A stretch of DNA of 33,885 nucleotides from Acidobacteriaceae bacterium (GTDB lineage: Bacteria; Acidobacteriota; Terriglobia; Terriglobales; Acidobacteriaceae). The stretch lies in contig PLQW01000111.1 of NCBI GenBank assembly GCA_003160215.1, forward strand, positions 1-33,885, written 5' to 3'. Both the position numbers and the translations under genes were made by a program. The notes under the pieces were generated by a model, which did no database searches, had not been told where the DNA came from, and saw nothing but the letters and a program-made list of their open reading frames with translations. This document shows, in pieces, positions 1 through 9,600 of this stretch (position 1 is its first letter; every line of letters starts with the position of its first letter).

Positions 1-189
1 GTGCGCCTCCTCCTCATCGACCCTACTGATGGCGAAGCCCACGTGGACCAGGACGTAGTCGCCGACCTGCGTCTCGGGGACATACTCCAGGCAGGCCTCG
101 CGCACAATCCCGCCAAACTGGACTTTGGCCATGCGGATACCACCGTGCTCGAATGCTTCCACGACTTTGCCGGGAATCGCCAAACACAT
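1..189 (-). CDS. hypC: HypC/HybG-type hydrogenase maturation chaperone (partial, 3' end outside window)
   Basis: Small chaperone that carries the Fe(CN)2CO group with HypD and delivers it to the hydrogenase large subunit. The visible 63 codons start MCLAIPGKVV, the family signature in which the Cys after the initiator Met is the essential ligand. They continue with the conserved beta-barrel stretch (GGIVREACLEY, VGDYVLVHVGFAI) and run off the left edge at the E-E-A-H region, so only the last 10-20 residues should be missing. The ATG lies one base after the hypF stop (TGA, T, ATG), so the two genes are translated as an operon. The family call is clear; the length cannot be checked. Confidence 0.96.
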   Translation of the reverse strand, partial: MCLAIPGKVVEAFEHGGIRMAKVQFGGIVREACLEYVPETQVGDYVLVHVGFAISRVDEEEAH

Positions 190-190
190 A

Positions 191-2530
191 TCAGTCTCCT
201 CTTTGCAGAACCTCATTCGCGATGACCGCTTGGCCGAGAGAGATTCCTCCATCGTTCGGAGGAACCAAGGCGTGCAGATAAACCTCGAACCCATCGCGCC
301 GTAATCCTTCCACGGCGCGGCGCAGCAGGTACATGTTCTGGAACGTACCACCACTCAGGCACACGCGCTTCAATTGGTCACGCTGACGGATACTGCGGCA
401 AACTTCCACAATCGCGGCGGCGACCGTGTTATGGAAGCACGCAGCGATGTGTCCCGCCGGCTTAGACCGTGAAAGGTCCTCCACGATGTTCTCTATCATT
501 GGCCGCATGTCCACCTGCGCCGGCTCACCCTCATCCACATTAAAAGGATACCGCTGTTCGAGGTTCGCTTGCGCAATCATTTCCAGTTCGATCGCCGCTT
601 GCCCTTCGAAGTTGACCTCCTGCCGCAAATTAATGAGGGAGGCAACGGCATCGAACAAACGGCCGCAGGAAGAGGTCTCAACACTGTTGATGCCGCGCAA
701 GAGCATGGCGTCCACCAGGTCGACTTGCTTTTCCGGAATACTTTGCAGGAATCGCAAGCCCGGCGGCGCAGAACCCGAACCGAACGTGTCGCGCACATAA
801 CTAAGCGCCATGCGCCAGGGCTGCCGCACCGCTGCATCGCCGCCCGCCATGGGGACGTAACGCAGATGCGCCCGCCGCTCGAATCCAGCGAAGTCGGCGA
901 CCAGAAATTCGCCGCCCCAGATCTTCCCATCGGAGCCATAGCCGGTCCCATCGAATGCTACGCCTATCACCTTGCCGCGCAGATGGTTTTCCGCCATGCA
1001 ACTGGCGATATGGGCGTGGTGATGCTGCACGCCAATTTTGTGCTCCAGCGGCAATTTGAGAGCGAAACGCGAGCTCATGTACTGAGGATGCAGGTCGTAC
1101 GCCACCGCTCGAGGTTCAACCCGGAAAAGCTTCTTCAGGTTCGCTAGCGTTTCCTCGAAGAACACCAGAGTCTCGTAATTCTCCAGATCGCCAATATGTT
1201 GACTCAGGATCGCGTAGGTGCCCTTGGTCAAGCAAAACGTATTCTTCAGTTCGGCGCCGCAAGCCAGAATCTCGCTCAGCGCGACGCCCAGATCCACAGG
1301 ATGCGGCACGTATCCGCGGGAACGACGAAGCACACGCTCACGTCCCTCCAGGACTCGCGCCACTGAATCATCGGTGCGCATGTAAATATCGCGGTTGTGA
1401 AATACAAACCAATCGGCTACTGGATGCAATCGCTCCCAGGCTTCTTCATTTGAGGTGACAATAGGCTCTTCGCTAATGTTGCCGCTGGTCATCACCAACG
1501 CCGTGAACTGAGGCGGGTCGTCCGGCGAGTCGCTGAATAGCAGGTAGTGGAGCGGCGTGTAGGGTAGCATGACGCCAATCGTGTCATTTCCCGGAGCGAC
1601 GGCCGGGGAAATCTTTGCGCCCGGGCGGCGGCGCAGCACGACAATGGGCCGTCGCGCACTGAGCAAAGCGGTGCGCTCCCGGTCGGAAACAACGCAGAAA
1701 CTTTCGACCGCGGTAAGATCGCGGGCCATCAATGCGAAAGGTTTGTCGCTACGGCGTTTGCGGCTGCGCAACAACTTCACACTGGCGTCGCTCTGCGCAT
1801 CGCAGGCCAGCAGGAAACCGCCCAGTCCCTTGACGGCTACGATCTTGCCCTGGCACAGCAGCTCGCGCGCCTGTCGGATGATCGCGGCAGATTCGGCAGC
1901 CTTGTAGGACAGATCTTTCGGAAGCGATGCTCCGGATTGCGCAATCGCCAAAGCCGGCCCGCACACCGGACAGGCATTTGGCTGTGCATGGAAGCGGCGA
2001 TTCGCCGGGTCTTCGTATTCCGCCCGGCAAAGCTCGCACATGCGAAACGATGACATGGTCGTCATCGGGCGATCGTAAGGAATGTCCTGGATGATGGTGT
2101 AGCGCGGTCCGCAATTGGTGCAGTTGGTAAAAGGATATCCAAAGCGGCGGTTTTTGGGATCGCCGAAGTCGCGCCAGCACTCGTCGCACGTCGCCATATC
2201 GGGCGACACCAGGACGAACTCGCCCGCCTCCGAGTAGCTTTGCCGTATTACGAAGTCATCATCGCCAAGCGGTTCGAGCTCGACCACGACGATTTCTGCG
2301 ATCAACGCCAGCGGCGGTGGCCGGAGCCGCAATGCGTCCAGGAATTTCTGGATGCCATCGTCGGCGCCCTCAATCTCGACCGTCACACCCGCGGATGAAT
2401 TGAAAACGTATCCCGCTAGTCCGAGTTCACGCGCGAGCTTGTAGACGAATGGCCGAAATCCTACACCCTGCACGATGCCGCGCACACGTATCTGCCTGCG
2501 GATTAGCAACGGACGTGTCGTGGTCGCCAT
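191..2530 (-). CDS. hypF: HypF carbamoyltransferase, hydrogenase maturation
   Basis: Converts carbamoyl phosphate into the carbamoyl-adenylate from which HypE makes the cyanide ligands of [NiFe]-hydrogenase. The 779-aa length is typical. Domains in order: acylphosphatase (residues about 12-98, VQGVGFRPFV); two zinc-finger-like Cys pairs (C115/C118 with C137/C140, and C165/C168 with C187/C190); YrdC-like domain (about 205-395, containing KRRSDKPFALM and TSGNISEEPI); Kae1-like carbamoyltransferase domain (about 420-770, with H503-H507 as HHHAH and DGTGYGSDGKIWGGE at 527-541, then LSGGTFQN near the end). All catalytic landmarks are intact. ATG at 2530. The gene is immediately upstream of hypC; the remaining hyp and structural hydrogenase genes are presumably left of the window. 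Confidence 0.98.
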   Translation of the reverse strand: MATTTRPLLIRRQIRVRGIVQGVGFRPFVYKLARELGLAGYVFNSSAGVTVEIEGADDGIQKFLDALRLRPPPLALIAEIVVVELEPLGDDDFVIRQSYSEAGEFVLVSPDMATCDECWRDFGDPKNRRFGYPFTNCTNCGPRYTIIQDIPYDRPMTTMSSFRMCELCRAEYEDPANRRFHAQPNACPVCGPALAIAQSGASLPKDLSYKAAESAAIIRQARELLCQGKIVAVKGLGGFLLACDAQSDASVKLLRSRKRRSDKPFALMARDLTAVESFCVVSDRERTALLSARRPIVVLRRRPGAKISPAVAPGNDTIGVMLPYTPLHYLLFSDSPDDPPQFTALVMTSGNISEEPIVTSNEEAWERLHPVADWFVFHNRDIYMRTDDSVARVLEGRERVLRRSRGYVPHPVDLGVALSEILACGAELKNTFCLTKGTYAILSQHIGDLENYETLVFFEETLANLKKLFRVEPRAVAYDLHPQYMSSRFALKLPLEHKIGVQHHHAHIASCMAENHLRGKVIGVAFDGTGYGSDGKIWGGEFLVADFAGFERRAHLRYVPMAGGDAAVRQPWRMALSYVRDTFGSGSAPPGLRFLQSIPEKQVDLVDAMLLRGINSVETSSCGRLFDAVASLINLRQEVNFEGQAAIELEMIAQANLEQRYPFNVDEGEPAQVDMRPMIENIVEDLSRSKPAGHIAACFHNTVAAAIVEVCRSIRQRDQLKRVCLSGGTFQNMYLLRRAVEGLRRDGFEVYLHALVPPNDGGISLGQAVIANEVLQRGD

Positions 2531-2776
2531 ACCGGCGAGGTCCAGATTCCGGAAGGCAGGACGCCGAAGTATCTCTCCGTACTAAGACCCCGAGGCGAGC
2601 TTGTCGAGCGCCCGTCTCCAGAGCTGTTGCAGGCGCCTTCCTTTACCATGATCGCGCATCCGCACTCCGGGTTGGAGAATATAGCACAAGATAGGTGCAG
2701 TCTGGATTGTAGATGAATTTCTGGCATGGTACGGCAGCAGCACTTGGCACAAGAGTCCTCATAATCTGAGGTCGGC

Positions 2777-3586
2777 TCAATGCGGTGTCCAGTGCGGATG
2801 AGCTGTGAAGAGGCCGTCGACGAAGCCGATATGGAAGGTAATAAACAGTCCGAAGGCTACGCTGACGAGGCCCGACACCACTCCGAGTCCCCTATTGAAG
2901 GGTGCAAATCGCTTGCCGGTGTGAGCGAATGGCGCTCCAATGACCATCGTAATCAGCATCATTCCGGCGATCGTTCCAAGCCCGAAAACCAGAAGGTAGG
3001 CAATCGCCCAGCGGGGATCCCGGATCGTTGTCAAAACCAGCAGAGCGACTGCCGCCGATCCGGCAAGTCCGTGCACGATTCCCACTACCAGCGGCCGAAG
3101 AAGTTGATACATGCCAATTCGTTGTAGCGCCGTCTGAGGCGAATCTTGCGACAGCGGCTCTAGATGGATGTGAACGTCCGGTGCGTGGCCATGAACGTGT
3201 TTGTGAAAATCTTCGCCATGCCTATGCGTATGGGAATGGATAACTGCCGCGTGGTTGCGGATCGGCGTAGACCGATTGGTGATCCATTGAGTAATCCCCG
3301 TAAGATTGAGCACTCCCAGGAGAACCAGCATAAGACCGACGGCCAGCTCCATGGTGAGGCCAATGCGGGGCGGAATCGCCAGGTTGAATAGAATGATGGC
3401 GGCGCCCACGAACAAAATCGTTAGGGTGTGCCCCAGACCCCAGAGTATTCCGATCAGGCCTGCATGCCGGATGCTCCGTTGACGGCTCACAATCGTTGTA
3501 ACGGCAATCACGTGATCGGGGTCCGTAGCATGGCGAATTCCTAGAAGAAAGCCAATGCCAACCACTGTTAGCAAGTTCACCAGCAC
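2777..3586 (-). CDS. Nickel/cobalt permease, NiCoT/HupE-UreH-like
   Basis: Inner-membrane transporter for Ni2+ or Co2+, 269 aa. The signature H-x4-D-H metal motif is at residues 19-25 (HATDPDH) in the first helices, followed by LGHTLTIL at 51-58. A cytosolic or periplasmic loop at 112-141 holds about ten histidines (HSHTHRHGEDFHKHVHGH) and is a likely metal buffer. Five to six hydrophobic helices are visible. The start is GTG at 3586; an in-frame TAG directly precedes it, so it cannot be longer. Its position next to hypF/hypC points to nickel for the hydrogenase, but Co2+ cannot be excluded from sequence. Spacing to hypF is 246 bp, so separate transcription is possible. Confidence 0.9.
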   Translation of the reverse strand: MLVNLLTVVGIGFLLGIRHATDPDHVIAVTTIVSRQRSIRHAGLIGILWGLGHTLTILFVGAAIILFNLAIPPRIGLTMELAVGLMLVLLGVLNLTGITQWITNRSTPIRNHAAVIHSHTHRHGEDFHKHVHGHAPDVHIHLEPLSQDSPQTALQRIGMYQLLRPLVVGIVHGLAGSAAVALLVLTTIRDPRWAIAYLLVFGLGTIAGMMLITMVIGAPFAHTGKRFAPFNRGLGVVSGLVSVAFGLFITFHIGFVDGLFTAHPHWTPH

Positions 3587-3719
3587 CTACCTATGTCTTG
3601 CGAATCGAACCCGGCTTTACACTCTGCTCTGCTGTGTCCCGCCGGGTATCGGGGAGCGAAGCGCAATGGCCAATCCCAGGACGGTGACGACAGCAGCCGA
3701 GGTCAATGGTAACCAACGC

Positions 3720-3929
3720 TTAACTAACAGTCCATCGCTGCGGCAATTTGGTCACGAATTTACGAGCGTAAACCGCCAGAAGGCCTGCGGCGATCAAAAT
3801 CGCCACCGGGCCGGCACTGAAGGCAACAATCAGAAATAAGCCGAACCCAACTCGATTGAGCGCCACAGCACTTAGGAGCGCCATAAGCGGAAGGACAAGG
3901 AACCATCTCACAGGCGATGCTAAAGGCAA
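3720..3929 (-). CDS. Small hypothetical membrane protein, possibly frameshifted
   Basis: A 69-aa ORF with two strong hydrophobic segments (residues about 8-24 and 30-53) and a basic end (ARKFVTKLPQR). It sits upstream of the Ni/Co permease on the same strand. The start would be TTG at 3929, or GTG seven codons further in; neither has a clear ribosome site, so confidence is modest. Just after its TAA, another reading frame (3718 to 3617) continues with a third hydrophobic helix (RWLPLTSAAVVTVLGLAIAL) and a short tail before its own TAA, 30 bases ahead of the permease start. This suggests either two tiny genes or one three-helix gene with a single-base shift near 3735. No family recognised. Confidence 0.38.
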   Translation of the reverse strand: MPLASPVRWFLVLPLMALLSAVALNRVGFGLFLIVAFSAGPVAILIAAGLLAVYARKFVTKLPQRWTVS

Positions 3930-3994
3930 GGAGTTGCCGGGATGAGAGATCGCCAGACCTGAAAATCTGTCCTATTTTTGGCGAGTAGATAGTC

Positions 3995-4003
3995 TGGTAT
4001 GCT
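3995..4003 (+). promoter_or_regulatory. Possible extended -10 promoter for the efflux operon
   Basis: The bases TGGTATGCT read as an extended -10 (TG-n-TATGCT) about 60 bases upstream of the TolC-like start. No good -35 is present at 17 bases (TTTTTG). This is weak evidence, but it is the best candidate in the divergent spacer between the small membrane ORF and the efflux operon. Confidence 0.25.
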
Positions 4004-4062
4004 GTCGTGTCAAATATCACTATCATCTGGCGTCGATTTGCCGTGCGACCGGAGAGGTCTGT

Positions 4063-5439
4063 ATGGAAGTCAGCGATTGGCTTACGCCGAAAGGAATGGC
4101 CCGGCTGGGATGCGCGCTCTTGTTGGCGGTCAGTGTTGGCAGCGCGACTGCTACAGCCCAGGAGGTTGAAAGTTCTGTAGACGTGCTCGGAGTGGATCAG
4201 GCCGTCCAACTGGCGTTGGCTAACAATCGTAACCTAAAGATCGTGTCCCTCGACCTCGACAAGTCAGAAGAAAAGCTGGCGGCGGAGAAGACCAGGCGGC
4301 TGCCAGCTTTCAGCACCTATGCCTTCGGTTCGCAACTGCTGCAGCCCATCAGCTTTACGGTACAAGCCGGCCAGTTCGGAACGTATCCCGGCATAGGTCA
4401 GATTCCCGCCACCAACACGAACATCACTACTCCGAGTCAGCCCACGGCGTATATCTTCGCCACAGCTTCGCAGCCGCTGCTGACGTTGTACAAGATCAAC
4501 CTGCACATTCGCGGGCAGCAACTGTCGGTCGAGCAGGCCGCGCAGAAGGTACGCGAGGAGCGGATTTCGATTGTCGATGACGTGCGGCAGGCGTACTACT
4601 CCATTGTCGAAATCCAGAACGCTATTGACGCGTGCGTGGCCAGCATCAAGCAGTACAAGGAATTGGATCGTATCACGGCCCAGTATGTCGCCGAGCAAGT
4701 CGCACTGAAGTCCGAAAACCTTGAGGTGAAGGCCAAGCTCGCGGATGAGGAGTACAAGCTCCTTCAATATCAGGACAAGCTTGCCTCGGCAAAAGAAAAT
4801 CTGAACAATCTGTTGGGCCGCGATATAAACACCCAATTTCGCGCGGAGAACGTGACCACACTGTCGCCACTCGAAGAGGACTTGCCGGCAGCCCAGGCCA
4901 CGGCGCTGGCCCGGCATCCCAAGGTGAAAGAAGCCGAGATCACAGTCAGGCAGGCAGACAATGCCAGGCGGCAGGCGAAATCGCAGTATCTCCCGGACTT
5001 GGGCGTCTCTTTCCACTACCTCTCTCCCTTTGGCGTCGAGTTTGTCCCGACAAATGTGATGGGACTGGGGCTCGAATTCAACTGGGAGCCCTTCGACTGG
5101 GGACGCCGCAAGCATGACGTCAACGAGAAGGTTATGGCCGTTGAACAGAGCAAGCTAGGCTTGGACGACACCAAGGCGCAGATCCTGATCAACGTGGACA
5201 ATCAATTCCGGTCACTGCAAGAAGCGCGAGTTGCCGTGGGTGTGGCAACCGCCAAAAAAGAGTCCTCGAGCGAGAAGCTGCGCGAAGTCACTAACCAGTA
5301 CGAACAGAAAACTGCCTTGCTACGCGATGTCCTGCAACAGCAGTCGGCGGTCGAAGGCGCCAATGCCGATTACAACCAGGCCATGGCGTCCTTCTGGACG
5401 GCCAAGGCAAACTTTCAGAAGGCGATCGGTTCGGATTGA
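4063..5439 (+). CDS. TolC-family outer-membrane efflux protein
   Basis: Outer-membrane channel of a tripartite exporter, 458 aa, the usual length for the OEP family. A signal peptide covers residues about 12-33 (LGCALLLAVSV to TATAQ). Two long-helix repeats follow, each opening with the typical pattern: VDQAVQLALANNRNLK near 45, and then ARHPKVKEAEITVRQADNARRQ near 285. FNWEPFDWGRRKHDV is the characteristic second-barrel strand and turn. The ATG at 4063 is preferred over the internal ATG at 4096 because GGAGAGG stands 5-6 bases ahead of it, whereas AAAGGA abuts the second. First gene of an operon with the adaptor (5-base gap) and RND permease. Confidence 0.95.
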   Translation: MEVSDWLTPKGMARLGCALLLAVSVGSATATAQEVESSVDVLGVDQAVQLALANNRNLKIVSLDLDKSEEKLAAEKTRRLPAFSTYAFGSQLLQPISFTVQAGQFGTYPGIGQIPATNTNITTPSQPTAYIFATASQPLLTLYKINLHIRGQQLSVEQAAQKVREERISIVDDVRQAYYSIVEIQNAIDACVASIKQYKELDRITAQYVAEQVALKSENLEVKAKLADEEYKLLQYQDKLASAKENLNNLLGRDINTQFRAENVTTLSPLEEDLPAAQATALARHPKVKEAEITVRQADNARRQAKSQYLPDLGVSFHYLSPFGVEFVPTNVMGLGLEFNWEPFDWGRRKHDVNEKVMAVEQSKLGLDDTKAQILINVDNQFRSLQEARVAVGVATAKKESSSEKLREVTNQYEQKTALLRDVLQQQSAVEGANADYNQAMASFWTAKANFQKAIGSD

Positions 5440-5444
5440 ATCCA

Positions 5445-6590
5445 ATGCGCAGAACACGACAAATGAAGCTCGGATCGATATGTCTGCTAGCGCTAGTTGC
5501 AGCATTGGCGACAGAGACGCTGACCGGTTGCAGTAAGGCAACTTCAGAACGGGCGCCCCTTGTGCCGGTGCGGACCACCGAAGTGCAAATCATCGATACC
5601 GGTGTCGGAAATACATATTCCGCAAACATCCAGCCTTACCAGCAAGTGGATCTGGCGTTCAAGTCGAACGGGTACCTGGCGAGCATCCGCCAAGTGCGCG
5701 ACGCAGACGGTCATATTCGCAACATCGACCAGGGAGACTACGTCACCAAAGGCACTGTGCTCGCTACCGTCCAGCAGGACGACTTCCGGCAAAAGCTCGC
5801 GCAGGCCAAGGCGCAACTGAACAAAGCGCAGGCCGATCATGAGCGAGCCAACCTGTCCTTCGGGCGGATCTCGGCGCTCTACGCGGTAGGCGCCGCCACC
5901 AAACCGGATTACGACGACACCAACGCGCAGGCCCAAAGCACGGCGGCTGCGGTAGATGCTGCCAAGGCACAGGTCACCGAAGCGCAGATTGCGCTCGACT
6001 ACTGCCAATTGAAGGCGCCGTTCGATTCGTGGGTGTTGAAGCGGAATGTCGATGTCGGTACCCTCGTGGGTCCGGCAACCAATGGCTTTACTCTGGCCGA
6101 CACTCGTTCGGTGAAAGCCGTGTTCGGCGTTCCAGATACGGCGATCAGCCGGGTTAAGCCGGGCAGTTCGCAGAGCGTCACCACGGAAGCTCTTTCCGGC
6201 TCGTTTTCCGGTCACGTCACTTCCATCTCGGCGGCAGCCGATCCCAAGAGCCGCGTCTATTCGGTGGAAGTCAGGATCGACAATCCTAAGAACCTGCTGA
6301 AGGCGGGAATGATTGCTTCGATCACCATCGGCGTGGGGCAGTCAATTGGCAGGGTAACGGTTGTGCCTTTGACCGCCGTGATTCGTAGTTCCTCAAATCC
6401 GAATGGCTTTGCGGTGTACCTGACGGAGGGGACCGGGAACACGGTCAGAGTACACACCCAGGACGTCACGTTAGGCGATACCTACGGAAACATGATCGCC
6501 GCCTTGAGCGGTGTGAATCCGAAAGACCGCGTGGTAACAACCGGGACAAATATGATCAAGGATGGCGACCAAGTTCGGATTATCCCCTGA
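5445..6590 (+). CDS. RND efflux periplasmic adaptor (HlyD/MFP family lipoprotein)
   Basis: Links the inner-membrane pump to the outer-membrane channel. The N-terminus has a basic stretch, a hydrophobic core and a lipobox (LTGC), so it should be an inner-membrane-anchored lipoprotein. A lipoyl-like half domain leads to a coiled helical hairpin rich in Ala/Gln (roughly 110-190, KLAQAKAQLNKAQADHERAN onward), the second lipoyl half (LKAPFDSWVLKRNVDVGTLV), a beta-barrel and the membrane-proximal domain. ATG at 5445 gives 381 aa; ATG at 5463 (MKLGSICLL) is an equally good alternative, and neither has a strong ribosome site. It follows the tolC-like stop by 5 bases and precedes the pump by 18, so the three are one operon. 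Confidence 0.93.
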   Translation: MRRTRQMKLGSICLLALVAALATETLTGCSKATSERAPLVPVRTTEVQIIDTGVGNTYSANIQPYQQVDLAFKSNGYLASIRQVRDADGHIRNIDQGDYVTKGTVLATVQQDDFRQKLAQAKAQLNKAQADHERANLSFGRISALYAVGAATKPDYDDTNAQAQSTAAAVDAAKAQVTEAQIALDYCQLKAPFDSWVLKRNVDVGTLVGPATNGFTLADTRSVKAVFGVPDTAISRVKPGSSQSVTTEALSGSFSGHVTSISAAADPKSRVYSVEVRIDNPKNLLKAGMIASITIGVGQSIGRVTVVPLTAVIRSSSNPNGFAVYLTEGTGNTVRVHTQDVTLGDTYGNMIAALSGVNPKDRVVTTGTNMIKDGDQVRIIP

Positions 6591-6608
6591 GGTTTTTGCA
6601 AAAGCGCA

Positions 6609-9600
6609 ATGGCAACTCATCACAAATCTGACGCCGAGATAATCGCGACTACGCACAACACCGCCCGGTTCTTTACGGAGCATCGGCAGGTGGCGCTCGT
6701 TCTGTTGTTCGCGACCTTCGTGTGGGGCTTCTTCGGTTATCGGAACATGCCTAAGCGCAAGGACCCGAATATTCCGGTCCGCGTGGCCTCCGCCCAATGT
6801 CCCTGGCCGGGCGCGACCGCCGAACAGGTTGAGCAGCTCATTACGCGTCCCATCGAGCAGGCGGTCGCGCTAAACTCAACCCTCAAGCCGCCAAGCCCTT
6901 CGGATTTCGGAATCCGCTCCCTCAGCTTCCCCGGACAATCCGTTGTCTACATCCAACTCAATGACAACGTAAAGGACAAGGAGAAGCAATTCTCCGATAT
7001 GAACTTGAAGCTGAATCAGGTCAACCTGCCGAGGGGAGCAGGGCCGATTCAGTTCAACAGCAACTTCGGCGATACCGCGGCGCTGATGCTAACTGTGGCC
7101 AGCCCCATGGTCACCCCGACGGAAGTCGCTCTGCGGGCAATCGCAATACGGAAAGCCATCGAAACCACTCGCGCCGGGCTGCCGGCAAACGCTCCGCAGC
7201 CGCGGGTGAGCGTGATCTACGCATTCCCTTTGTCCGTCGCCTCCGGGCCGGTTCGCACCGACTTCGAAAACATCGCGCAAATTGCCGCCCGACGCAAGAC
7301 GTTCACCGATCTTCGCTTCTTTCAGGGACCGGGATACGTGGGCCTCGATGCCAGCACGACATTGGACGACGCCACGATTCGTCAGCGAGGCGAGGAACTG
7401 ATCCAGCAAAATCTGCACCGTTCCGAGCTTCATCCCGACGCCTGGTCGCCCGCCATCATCCGTGACCCCGCCGATACCGCAGCGAGACTTGCCGAGGTTG
7501 CGGGTGCCAAATATTCTTACCGCGATCTCAACGACGATACCGACCTGATCCAGCGCACGCTGCAAGGCGTTCCCGAAACTTCGAAGGTGTCACGATCGGG
7601 CGTCTTGCAGGAGCAGATCTATCTTGACTACTCGCAGCAACGTCTCGCGCAGTACGGGTACGATCCCTCCAAGCTCAAAGATGTTTTGGGCGCTCAGAAC
7701 ATCACCCTGCCGGCAGGATCGCTCGAAGTGGGGCCCAAAGACCTGACCATCAATCCTTCCGGGCTGTTTCCGGACGCTCAAGCCATCGGCGACGTTATCA
7801 TCGGCTTATCGTCCTCGAACAGCCCCGTTTACCTTCGTGATCTGGTCGACATCTCGCGCGGTTATCAAAGCCCGCCAACTTTTCTGAACTATCTCACCTG
7901 GCGGGACGAAAACGGAAAATGGGTGCGCAGCCGCGCCGTGACGCTCGCCGTCTATATGCGCGACGGTCAACAGATTGACTCCTTCGGCCGCCACGTCCAC
8001 GAGAAGTTGGAGAGCGTCAAGCAGTATCTGCCCGACGACCTGGTCATGGTCCACACCTCGGACCAGCCTGTCCAAGTGAAAGAGCAGATTGATCTCTTCA
8101 TGGACGCGCTTTACGAAGCGATCGGGCTAGTGGTCATCGTTTCGCTGATCGGATTCTGGGAATGGCGTTCGGCCTTGTTGATGGCGATCTCCATCCCGAT
8201 AACCCTTGCTCTTACATTCGGCTTCATCTACCTGCTCGGGATCGACATTCAGCAAGTGTCCGTCGCCTCGTTGATCATCGCCTTGGGCCTATTGGTGGAC
8301 GATCCCGTGGTGGCGGGCGATTCCATCAAGCGAATGCTGGCTGAAGGTCAGCCGCGGATCGTCGCGCCCTGGCTGGGCCCAACGAAGATCGCGACCGCGA
8401 TCCTCTACGCAACCATCACCAACATCGTTGCCTACCTTCCTTTCCTTCTCGTCACCGGCAATACCGGAGAATTTCTTTACAGCCTGCCCATCGTGATGAC
8501 GTGCGCCCTGGTCGCCTCGCGACTGGCGTCGATGACCTTCATCCCGCTGCTGGGCTATTACATCCTGCGTCCCGACAAGGAGCCTGAAAAGCCGATTGAG
8601 GTACGCCGCACGACGGGCTTTACCGGCAAATATGCGACTGTCGCCAAACTCGCCATCGAACATCGCTGGAAGGTTGCCATTGGATCGCTGACCTTCCTGG
8701 TTCTGGCCGCTTTTCTCTTCACTCAGTTAAGGACATCGTTCTTTCCCGATGACGTGCAGTATTGGTCATACGCCGACGTCTGGCTCCCCAACGATGCCAA
8801 CTTCGACGCTACCAACCACGCGGCGCAACAGGTCGAGCAAATTATCCGCCAGCAAGCCGAACTTTGGGGCAAACAGCATCCCGACAAAGATGGCAACCCA
8901 TCGCATATCTTGCGCTACGTGACAACGTGGGTGGGAGGTGGCAGTCCCCGCTTCTGGTTCTCTTTGTCCCCGCAGGCCCAGCAGCTCAACTACGCGGAGG
9001 TGCTGGTGGAGTTGACCGACAAGGACATCACGCCTGCCTTCGTTGACCAGGTCCAACCGATCCTGTCTGCTTCGGTGCCCGGCGTGCGCGTCGACTTCCG
9101 CCAGCTTCAAACCAACCCGGTGAATTACCCTGTCGAGATTCGTGTTGCCAGCCAGGCCGACGTGGGAACTGCCGGCAGCGCGCAAGATATCCGGACGTTG
9201 CGGCATATTGCCTCGCAGGTCATGGATCTTCTTCAGTCCGCCCCCGAAGCCGTGCGGGTTCGCAATGAGTGGGACGCGGAAAGCTCCCAGGTCAGTCTGG
9301 TGGTCAATCCCGACCGTGCTAACCTAGCGGGCATCACAAATATGGACGTGGCTAATTCAGCAACCAGCGCGATGAGCGGCGTTCCGGTTACTTCGCTCCA
9401 GGATGGCGACAAGAACATTCCCGTGGTAGCCCGCCTCCAGATGGACGAACGCGCCCGGCTCTCCGACATTCAGAACCTCTACGTGTACGGCTCGCAGTCC
9501 TCGACCAAGATTCCTCTGGTGCAGATCTCCGACATCCAGACCGGCATGGCCACGGACCGAATTATCCGCCTCGATCACTTCCGCACCATGTCGATTTACG

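Noticed and set aside
2503-2727. 74-codon minus-strand ORF overlapping the hypF start
   Set aside because: No ribosome site, no conserved pattern and unusual composition; more likely the hypF leader region.
2745-2775. TTGGCAC as half of a sigma54 promoter near the hydrogenase genes
   Set aside because: The matching -12 element (TTGC) is missing at the required spacing, and it points away from hypF.
4264-5115. 283-codon minus-strand frame
   Set aside because: Antisense shadow of the TolC-like gene, no ribosome site or motif.
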